6,741 nt of DNA from JAWWBN01 sp033720955 (GTDB taxonomy: Bacteria; Acidobacteriota; Thermoanaerobaculia; Multivoradales; JAHEKO01), in NCBI GenBank assembly GCA_033720955.1, contig JAWWBN010000212.1:1-6741 (forward strand). Reading direction: 5' to 3'. Made by a program: the position numbers and the translations under genes. The notes below the pieces were generated by a model. That model saw nothing but the letters and a program-made list of their open reading frames with translations. It had not been told where the DNA came from and did no database searches. Shown one piece after another: positions 1 through 5,269 of the stretch; the stretch's first letter is position 1; every line of letters starts with the position of its first letter.

Positions 1-1
1 G

Positions 2-1198
2 GGGTTGGCCGCCCTGGTCCGCCACCCCGAGGTCGCGGCGCGGCTCGACCTGGTGCCCGACCTGGGCGACCCGGCCGCCTTCGTGCCGCTCTTCCTGGTG
101 CCGGTGGCCGTGCAGTGGTGGGCGTCGTGGTACCCCGGGGCCGAGCCCGGCGGCGGCGGCTACGTGGCCCAGCGGATGCTGGCGGCCCGCAGCGAGGGCG
201 ACGCGGTGGGGGCCACCCTGCTCTTCAACGTGGCCCACTACGCCCTGCGCCCCTGGCCCTGGATCGTGGTGGCTCTCGCCTCGGTGGTGGTCTTCCCCGA
301 CCTGGAGTCGCTCGCCCGCGCCTTCCCCGCGGTGGACCCGCAGGTGGTGCGCGACGACCTCGCCTATCCCGCCATGCTCACCTTCCTGCCGCGAGGTCTG
401 CTGGGGCTGGTGGTGGCGTCGCTCGTGGCCGCCTTCATGTCCACCATCTCGACGCACCTGAACTGGGGCTCCTCGTACGTGACCCACGACTTCTACCGCC
501 GCTTCCTGCGTCCGGAGGCGGGTCCGCGCGAGCTGGTCCTGGTGGGCCGGTTGTCGACCGTGGCGCTCATGGTCCTGGCGGCGCTGGTGGCGCTGGAGCT
601 GGAGAACGCCCTCCAGGCCTTCCAGATCCTGCTGCAGATCGGCGCCGGCACCGGGCTGCTCTTCCTGCTGCGCTGGTTCTGGTGGCGGATCAACGCCTGG
701 AGCGAGCTCGCCGCGATGACGGTCTCCTTCCTGGTGGCGGTGGCGCTGCAGATCGGCTCCGACCTGCCCGCCTGGAAGGAGCTCCTGATCGGCGTCGCCG
801 TCACCACGGTCTGCTGGGTCGGCGTGACCCTCCTCACGCCGCCCAGCGATCCGGAGACGCTGCGCTCCTTCTGCCGCCTCACCCGCGCCGGCGGGCCCGG
901 TTGGCGGCGGGTGACCGGCGGCGCCGCCTCCGGCGGCGACCCCTGGCCGGTGCCGCTGGGCATCGCCTGCATGCTGGCCGGCTGCGGCGCGGTGTACGCC
1001 GCTCTCTTCGCCACCGGCAACCTGATCTACGGCCGGACGCTCTCCGCCCTTCTCCTCGCCGCGGCCGCCGTCGCCTGCGGCCTGCTGCTCGTCCGTCTCT
1101 GGCGCCGGTTGGCCGTGGTCCAGGGGGGTCGCGAGCCCGACGGAAGGGGGGCCGCTGCGACAGAATCCCATCCCAACGACCCACGGAGCCCGAGATGA
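2..1198 (+). CDS. Sodium:solute symporter (SSS family), C-terminal part, 5' truncated
   Basis: This is an inner-membrane Na+-coupled transporter of the SSS/SGLT type. The reading frame is open to the left edge, so the true start lies outside the window; the TTG at 5 is only the first start-like codon. About 398 residues are visible, and full-length relatives are usually 500-600, so several N-terminal helices are missing. Counting the TTG codon as 1, long hydrophobic stretches lie near 24-40, 68-98, 131-152, 178-197, 207-250, 258-278 and 318-370. The stretch AAFMSTIST (A143, S146, T147) matches the A-x-x-S-S/T motif of the Na2 sodium site known from vSGLT. The segment with HYALRPWPW is typical of sugar-type SSS members. 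A hydrophilic tail of about 25 residues follows the last helix. The stop overlaps the next ATG (ATGA), indicating translational coupling to the GH109-like gene, so the substrate may be the sugar that enzyme releases. That substrate is an inference. Confidence 0.92.
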   Translation, partial: GLAALVRHPEVAARLDLVPDLGDPAAFVPLFLVPVAVQWWASWYPGAEPGGGGYVAQRMLAARSEGDAVGATLLFNVAHYALRPWPWIVVALASVVVFPDLESLARAFPAVDPQVVRDDLAYPAMLTFLPRGLLGLVVASLVAAFMSTISTHLNWGSSYVTHDFYRRFLRPEAGPRELVLVGRLSTVALMVLAALVALELENALQAFQILLQIGAGTGLLFLLRWFWWRINAWSELAAMTVSFLVAVALQIGSDLPAWKELLIGVAVTTVCWVGVTLLTPPSDPETLRSFCRLTRAGGPGWRRVTGGAASGGDPWPVPLGIACMLAGCGAVYAALFATGNLIYGRTLSALLLAAAAVACGLLLVRLWRRLAVVQGGREPDGRGAAATESHPNDPRSPR

Positions 1199-2556
1199 GA
1201 GAGACCAGCCGCCGCGACTTCCTGAGGACCACCTCCACCGCCGGCCTGGGCCTGGCCCTCGCCGCCCGCGCCGCCGCCGGCCGCCGCACCCTCGAGACGC
1301 CGCCCCCCGCCGCCTACGCGGCGCCCGAGGGCTTCGCCGCCCCGGCGCTCGACAGAGTGCGCATCGGCTTTGTCGGCGTCGGCCTCCAGGGCGGCAGCCA
1401 CGTGCAGAACTTCCTGCGGATCGACGGCGTCGAGATCCCGGCCATCTGCGACGTGGACGAGACGAGGGCGCGCGAGGTGGCGCAGTGGGTCGTCGACGCC
1501 GGCCGGGCGGCTCCCGCGCTCCATACCCGGGGCGAGACCGACTACCGGCGTCTCTGCGAGCGCGACGACGTGGACCTGGTCTTCAACTCGACCCCCTGGC
1601 GCTGGCACGTGCCGGTCTGCGTGGCGGCCATGGAGAGCGGCAAGCACGCCGCGGTGGAGGTGCCGGCGGCCTACACCATCGACGGCTGCTGGGAGCTGGT
1701 GGAGACCGCGGAGCGCACCCTGAGGCACTGCGTGATGATGGAGAACTGCAACTACGGCCGCTCCGAGCTCATGGTCCTGAGGATGGTGCGCGCCGGCCTG
1801 TTCGGCGAGCTGCTGCACGGCGAGGGCGCCTACATCCACGACCTGCGGGCCATCAAGCTCTCCGACCGCAACGAGGGGCTCTGGCGGTGGCAGCACTCGA
1901 CCACCCGCAACGGCAACCTCTATCCCACCCACGGCCTGGGCCCCATCGCCCAGTGCATGGACGTCAACCGCGGCGACGCCTTCGACCGCCTGGTGTCGAT
2001 GAGCAGCCCGGCGCGCGGTCTGGCCCTGTGGGCGAGGGAGCACCTGCCGGAGGACGATCCCCGGCGCGACGCCACCTTCGTGCTGGGCGACATGAACACC
2101 TCGATCATCCAGACGAAGCTCGGCCGCACCATCCTGGTCCAGCACGACACCACCACTCCCCGTCCCTACAGTCGCATCAACCTCATCCAGGGCACTCGCG
2201 GCGTCTTCACCGGCTACCCGGACCGCATCCACGTCGAGGGCCGCACCGAGGGGCATGGCTGGGACGACGTCGAGCAGTACCGCGAGCAGTTCGAGCATCC
2301 GCTCTGGAGGAGGCTCGAGAGCGAGGCCGAGGGCGCCGGCCACGGCGGCATGGACTACCTCGAGGACTACCGCCTGGTCGAGTGCCTGCGGCAGGGCGTT
2401 CCCACCGACATGGACGTCTACGACGCCGCGGCCCTCTCGGTGGTCACGGAGCTGTCGGAGATCTCGGTGGCGGAGGGCGGCCGTCCGGTGGAGTTCCCCG
2501 ACTTCACCCGCGGCCGCTGGCGCGAGCGGACGCCGCTGCCCATCGTGGGCGGCTGA
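1195..2556 (+). CDS. Tat-exported Gfo/Idh/MocA-fold protein, GH109-like (NAD-dependent alpha-N-acetylgalactosaminidase type)
   Basis: The protein has 453 residues. It starts at the ATG overlapping the symporter stop, with GGAG (1185-1188) 6 bases upstream; the frame is open further upstream only as a shadow of the symporter gene. Residues 5-11 (SRRDFLR) plus a hydrophobic Ala/Leu stretch to about 28 form a twin-arginine signal, so it should be exported already folded with its cofactor. A Rossmann domain follows, with the dinucleotide motif GFVGVGLQGG at 58-67 and an acidic residue after the second strand (CDVDE). E155 lies in EVPAAYT where Gfo/Idh/MocA dehydrogenases usually have EKP. MMENCNY (181-187), AYIHDLR and GNLYPTHGLGP (Y243, H246) are hallmarks of GH109, whose members hydrolyse alpha-GalNAc linkages by a redox-elimination mechanism with tightly bound NAD+; a His and a Tyr in these motifs are catalytic in the Elizabethkingia enzyme. 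Substrate specificity is not proven, since many GH109 members are untested. A generic secreted oxidoreductase is the alternative. Confidence 0.88.
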   Translation: MRETSRRDFLRTTSTAGLGLALAARAAAGRRTLETPPPAAYAAPEGFAAPALDRVRIGFVGVGLQGGSHVQNFLRIDGVEIPAICDVDETRAREVAQWVVDAGRAAPALHTRGETDYRRLCERDDVDLVFNSTPWRWHVPVCVAAMESGKHAAVEVPAAYTIDGCWELVETAERTLRHCVMMENCNYGRSELMVLRMVRAGLFGELLHGEGAYIHDLRAIKLSDRNEGLWRWQHSTTRNGNLYPTHGLGPIAQCMDVNRGDAFDRLVSMSSPARGLALWAREHLPEDDPRRDATFVLGDMNTSIIQTKLGRTILVQHDTTTPRPYSRINLIQGTRGVFTGYPDRIHVEGRTEGHGWDDVEQYREQFEHPLWRRLESEAEGAGHGGMDYLEDYRLVECLRQGVPTDMDVYDAAALSVVTELSEISVAEGGRPVEFPDFTRGRWRERTPLPIVGG

Positions 2557-2607
2557 GCGCCCGCTCGGTCTGCGGCGGAATCTCGTAGGGCGGCGCAGCC
2601 GGGGCAG

Positions 2608-2621
2608 CCCGCCGCGGCGGG
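2608..2621. repeat. Perfect 14-base palindrome in the gap after the GH109-like gene
   Basis: CCCGCCGCGGCGGG equals its own reverse complement. It lies 51 bases after the stop of the GH109-like gene and 64 bases before the glycosyltransferase start. It could form a short GC hairpin, but no T-run follows, so it is not a classical intrinsic terminator. In DNA this GC-rich, a palindrome of this kind may be chance. Confidence 0.35.
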
Positions 2622-2653
2622 TCGAGCGAGTCGCCGGCCCCGTCCCGCTTCGC

Positions 2654-2659
2654 TACGAT
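2654..2659 (+). promoter_or_regulatory. Possible -10 element for the glycosyltransferase gene
   Basis: TACGAT matches TATAAT at four of six positions and is an AT-rich island in GC-rich DNA, 26 bases before the ATG at 2686. No good -35 box is seen 17 bases upstream (TCGCCG). The leader has no clear Shine-Dalgarno near the ATG. This is an assignment by eye only. Confidence 0.3.
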
Positions 2660-2685
2660 CCTCCGGGGACTGCGTTCTTCCTCCC

Positions 2686-3648
2686 ATGAGCGAGCCGCTG
2701 GTCAGCGTCATCGTCACGACCTACAACCGGTCGGACGTGCTGCGTCTGGCGATCGGCTCGGCTCTGGCGCAGACCTTCGAGGACTTCGAGATCGTGGTGG
2801 TGGGCGACGCCTGTACCGACGACACGGCGGAGGTGGTGGCTGGGCTCGGCGATCCCCGCATCCGCTTCACCAACCTCCCCGAGAACCACGGCGACCAGTC
2901 GGGGCCCAGCAACGCCGGTCTCGCGATGAGCCGGGGGCGCTACATCGCCTACCTGAACCACGACGACCTCTGGTGGCCCGACCATCTGGAGCTGACGGTG
3001 GCGGCACTCGCGGCCGGCGACGCCAACGGCGTCTTCACCCTCCTCGACTCGGTCCACCCGGACGGCGGGGGCGATCTGCACGGCGCCTGTCCCGAGGGGC
3101 TCTACCACCCCCTGGCGTTGGCACCCGCCTCGAGCTGGCTCCTACGGCGACGACTGGTCCAGGAGCTGGGGGGCTGGCGGCCGAGCGGCCGGCTCTACAA
3201 CATCCCGTCCCAGGATCTGCTGTTTCGGGCCTGGAAGAGCGGCAAGCGGCTGCGTCTGGTCCCGGTGCTCACGGTGCTGGCCTGTCACAGCGGCCACCGT
3301 CCGGGCGTCTACCTGCGGCCCGATGGGGAGGTGGCGTTCTGGGCGGAGCGGCTGGCGACCGACCCCGAAGGGCTGCGGGCGGAGCGGCTGACACGCCTGG
3401 CGACAGCGGCCACCCTCCGCCTCGAGCAGCCCGGAGCCCTCACCGCCTTCAAGCAGCTCCTGCGAGTGTGGGGCAAGCGTTTCGCCGCGCTCGTCGGCGT
3501 GCACTGGATCTCTCTCGGCAAGTTCGTCCGTCACGGCCGGCGGGGCGGGCACCTGGCAGCGCTACGTCGTCTGCGCGGTCTCCCCCCGCGTCGTCGCGGC
3601 CCCGGGCCCGGCGCGAGCGCCTCCGGAGAGAGCCGGGACGAGGAGTAG
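2686..3648 (+). CDS. Family 2 glycosyltransferase (GT-A fold)
   Basis: The protein has 320 residues and no signal peptide or clear transmembrane helix, so it is probably cytosolic or membrane-associated. The N-terminus carries the GT2 hallmark VSVIVTTYNR (6-15), which forms the nucleotide-sugar site, followed by VVVGDACTDDT (D41), the equivalent of the usual V-D-D-x-S-x-D-x-T. The metal-binding region reads YLNHDDLW (N91, D93, D94), an N-for-D variant of the LDxDD motif. D177 in PSQD sits where the catalytic base of inverting GT2 enzymes is expected. The C-terminal 80 residues are basic and rich in Leu, Trp and Arg, and could contact the membrane or an acceptor. The ATG at 2686 is the only good start before the first conserved strand, although a strong ribosome-binding site is lacking. 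Donor and acceptor cannot be told from sequence. The RmlC-like gene next door suggests a role in polysaccharide or O-antigen-like glycan synthesis. Confidence 0.9.
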   Translation: MSEPLVSVIVTTYNRSDVLRLAIGSALAQTFEDFEIVVVGDACTDDTAEVVAGLGDPRIRFTNLPENHGDQSGPSNAGLAMSRGRYIAYLNHDDLWWPDHLELTVAALAAGDANGVFTLLDSVHPDGGGDLHGACPEGLYHPLALAPASSWLLRRRLVQELGGWRPSGRLYNIPSQDLLFRAWKSGKRLRLVPVLTVLACHSGHRPGVYLRPDGEVAFWAERLATDPEGLRAERLTRLATAATLRLEQPGALTAFKQLLRVWGKRFAALVGVHWISLGKFVRHGRRGGHLAALRRLRGLPPRRRGPGPGASASGESRDEE

Positions 3649-3651
3649 ACT
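3646..3651 (+). promoter_or_regulatory. TAGACT, possible -10 element overlapping the glycosyltransferase stop codon
   Basis: TAGACT begins with the TAG stop of the glycosyltransferase gene and is part of TAGACTGC, which recurs exactly at 5250-5257 before the kinase gene. If it is a -10 box, transcription would start near 3658. That lies just after the first in-frame ATG (3656) of the next gene and would favour a later start for it. No -35 box was recognised. Confidence 0.2.
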
Positions 3652-3705
3652 GCCGATGTCGGGCCCGCGATCCGACACAGGAGGAGGCAGGCGGGAGGCC
3701 GCTGG

Positions 3706-3711
3706 TATGGT
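3706..3711 (+). promoter_or_regulatory. TATGGT with upstream TGG, possible extended -10
   Basis: TGGTATGGT (3703-3711) resembles an extended -10 (TGnTATAAT) and lies 31 bases before the preferred ATG at 3743. It also contains the in-frame ATG at 3707, so it may simply be coding if a longer protein is made. No -35 box is visible. Confidence 0.2.
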
Positions 3712-3729
3712 GGCGGCGTCGGGCTGGTC

Positions 3730-3736
3730 GGAGGGG
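3730..3736 (+). promoter_or_regulatory. Ribosome-binding site that favours the ATG at 3743
   Basis: GGAGGGG is followed by a 6-base spacer and then ATG. It is the best-spaced purine-rich site among the three in-frame ATG candidates of the RmlC-like gene (3656, 3707, 3743). Confidence 0.5.
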
Positions 3737-3742
3737 AATGGA

Positions 3743-4297
3743 ATGCAGAGCATTGCGATCGAGGGGTGCCAGCCGGTCCCGGTGCGGGCCAACGCCGACC
3801 ACCGGGGCTGCCTGTTCGAGATCTTTCGCGAGGAGTGGGCGGGATCGTTCCGCACGGTGCAGTGGAACGCCTGCGTCTCCCGCGCCGGAGTGATGCGCGG
3901 CGTGCACGTCCACGTGGACTACGACGAGTTCTACACCCTGCCCTCGGGGCGTGTCTTCCTGTGTCTGAAGGACATCCGGCGCGACTCTCCGACCTTCGGC
4001 ATGGGCGTCGGCTTCGAGTGGTCTCACACCGACGGCTTCGCGGTGCCGGTGCCGCGGGGCGTCGCCCACGCGGTCTACTTCCTGGAGGACTCGGTCCTCG
4101 CTTTCGGGCTGAGCGGCTACTGGACGGCGGAGCTCGACACGGTGGGCTGCCGCTGGGACGATCCGGCGCTCGGCTTCGAATGGCCGCAGGCCACGGCCGA
4201 GCTCTCGGAGCGCGACACCGAGAGCGGCACCTACCCCGAGATGCTCCAGCGGTTCGAGGCGATGTCCGAGGCTCTCCACGCGCAGACGGGGCGGTGA
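3743..4297 (+). CDS. RmlC-like cupin, dTDP-4-dehydrorhamnose 3,5-epimerase family, atypical active site
   Basis: The protein has 184 residues from the ATG at 3743, close to the usual ~180 for RmlC. In-frame ATGs at 3656 and 3707 would add 29 or 12 low-complexity residues; the site GGAGGGG and family length favour 3743. Family marks in order are HRGCLFEIF (20-28), MRGVHVH (R52, H55, H57), DIRRDSPTFG, PRGVAHAVYFLED (H109), RWDDPALGFEWP and LSERD (D158). H55 and D158 correspond to the His-Asp catalytic dyad of RmlC, and H109 to its second active-site His. By eye against Salmonella RmlC, however, the conserved Lys73 aligns with E62 (or F63) and the catalytic Tyr133 with F121, and the loop after H55 is about 3 residues shorter. 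It therefore probably binds a nucleotide-linked keto sugar, but it may not be a standard 3,5-epimerase. It lies between a GT2 gene and a sulfurtransferase gene that begins 8 bases after its stop. The symbol rmlC is withheld because of the substitutions. Confidence 0.85.
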   Translation: MQSIAIEGCQPVPVRANADHRGCLFEIFREEWAGSFRTVQWNACVSRAGVMRGVHVHVDYDEFYTLPSGRVFLCLKDIRRDSPTFGMGVGFEWSHTDGFAVPVPRGVAHAVYFLEDSVLAFGLSGYWTAELDTVGCRWDDPALGFEWPQATAELSERDTESGTYPEMLQRFEAMSEALHAQTGR

Positions 4298-4305
4298 GAG
4301 GCGAG

Positions 4306-5172
4306 ATGTCCGAAGCGGCCAGCGGGAGCCTGCAGCCGCTGGTCGAGACCGCGTGGCTGGCGGAGCACCTGGGTGACCCCGACCTCCGGGTGGTGGACGC
4401 CACCGTGCAGGTCAAGCTCTGGCCCTTTCCCCGGGTGAGGAGCGGCAGACGCGGATACCGAAGGGGTCACGTCCCGGGCGCGGCCTTCGCCGACCTGCTG
4501 AAGATCTCGGATCCCAGCGCGCCCTCCTACACCTTCACCATGCCCAGCCCGGAGCGGTTCGCCGAGCAGATGGGACGGCTCGGCATAGGAGACGGCACCC
4601 GCGTCGTGCTCTACGACGCGCGGGAGAGCATGTGGGCCGCCCGGCTGTGGTGGATGCTGCGCACCTTCGGGTTCGACGACGCGGCGGTCCTCGACGGCGG
4701 TTGGAGGGCCTGGAAGCGGGAAGGCCGACCGGTCTCGTCGCGGCCGTGCGCGTATCCGGCGGCCACATTCACCCCGCGGCCCCGGCCTGAGCTCGTGGTC
4801 GGCAAGGCGGAGGTCCTGGCCGCGATGGAGGAGGAGACGACCTGTATCGTGAGTGCCCTGGGCCGCCGCCAGCATCGGGGCGAGCGGAACGAGTACGGCA
4901 GACGCGGGCACATCCCCGGCGCGAAGAACGTGACGGCGTGGGAGATCCTCGACCGCGACACCTCGCGGTACCGCCCCGTCGAAGAGCTGCGGGAGCTCTT
5001 CCGACCCATGCTGGAGGCCGAGCGGGTCATCACCTACTGCGGCGGCGGCGTCGCGGCGTCGAGCGACGCCCTGATTCTGCACCTGCTGGGCCACCGCGAC
5101 GTCGCCGTCTACGACGGCGGGCTCATCGAGTGGTGCAGAGACCGCGACCTGCCCCTCGAGATCGGGGAGTGA
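4306..5172 (+). CDS. Two-domain rhodanese-type sulfurtransferase
   Basis: The protein has 288 residues, the usual size for tandem-rhodanese thiosulfate or 3-mercaptopyruvate sulfurtransferases, with no signal peptide, so it should be cytosolic. Domain 1 (about 10-135) is the non-catalytic half, with VVDA (D31), RGHVPGA and VLDGGWRAW. Domain 2 (about 155-285) has RRGHIPGAKN, the active-site loop CGGGVAA with the persulfide-carrying Cys C245, and VYDGG. The loop is closer to the mercaptopyruvate type (CGSGVTA) than to the thiosulfate type (CRKGVTA). At the start of domain 2 the usual D-x-R reads SAL (S183-L185), and the Arg that binds substrate in bovine rhodanese (Arg186) aligns with Q189, so the natural sulfur donor is uncertain. 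The ATG at 4306 has AGAGG-like purines just upstream. A GTG at 4294, overlapping the previous stop as GTGA, would add 4 residues and is a reasonable alternative. The close spacing implies one transcript with the RmlC-like gene. Confidence 0.9.
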   Translation: MSEAASGSLQPLVETAWLAEHLGDPDLRVVDATVQVKLWPFPRVRSGRRGYRRGHVPGAAFADLLKISDPSAPSYTFTMPSPERFAEQMGRLGIGDGTRVVLYDARESMWAARLWWMLRTFGFDDAAVLDGGWRAWKREGRPVSSRPCAYPAATFTPRPRPELVVGKAEVLAAMEEETTCIVSALGRRQHRGERNEYGRRGHIPGAKNVTAWEILDRDTSRYRPVEELRELFRPMLEAERVITYCGGGVAASSDALILHLLGHRDVAVYDGGLIEWCRDRDLPLEIGE

Positions 5173-5246
5173 CGCCCGGGGCGCTCGCCCGGCGGCCGCT
5201 CCGCTCTGCCGGGGCGGTCCGGCGCGCGGAGGGGCGCCCCGCGAAT

Positions 5247-5255
5247 TGCTAGACT
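5247..5255 (+). promoter_or_regulatory. Extended -10-like element upstream of the kinase gene
   Basis: TGCTAGACT fits the extended -10 form TGn-TAnnnT and stands out as AT-rich within a strongly GC-rich gap (5173-5269). The expected transcription start near 5262 leaves only about 8 bases before the GTG at 5270, so the message may be nearly leaderless. No -35 box is evident at the usual spacing (CGGAGG). A 10-base palindrome, GGGGCGCCCC, lies immediately upstream at 5231-5240. Confidence 0.4.
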
Positions 5256-5269
5256 GCACGGCGGTACCG

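Noticed and set aside
1161..1166. CAGAAT as a -10 box for an internal promoter of the GH109-like gene
   Set aside because: It lies inside the symporter coding region with no -35 match, and the ATGA overlap already explains expression by coupling.
115..1194. Open frame continuous with the GH109-like gene and extending upstream through the symporter gene
   Set aside because: The translated extension is Arg/Gly/Pro-rich low-complexity sequence. The Tat signal begins at the ATG at 1195, which has a proper ribosome-binding site, and the symporter frame is the real gene.
1027..2343. A 438-codon open frame on the - strand opposite the GH109-like gene
   Set aside because: Its translation is repetitive Ala/Gly/Val/His-rich sequence with no recognisable motif. 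It mirrors the strongly biased codon positions of the + strand gene, which has clear family motifs throughout.
3766..4305. Upstream in-frame extension of the sulfurtransferase over the RmlC-like gene
   Set aside because: The extension is Arg/Gly/Pro-rich and overlaps the well-supported RmlC-like frame. The conserved rhodanese sequence starts only after 4306.
5187..5215. Imperfect GC hairpin (GCCCGGC with GCCGGGGC) after the sulfurtransferase gene as a terminator
   Set aside because: The stem has a bulge, the loop is about 14 bases and no T-run follows. In DNA this GC-rich such pairings are expected by chance.
4231..5259. A 342-codon - strand open frame across the sulfurtransferase gene
   Set aside because: It is a shadow of the rhodanese gene: no motifs, composition typical of antisense frames in GC-rich DNA, and the sense frame has full rhodanese signatures.
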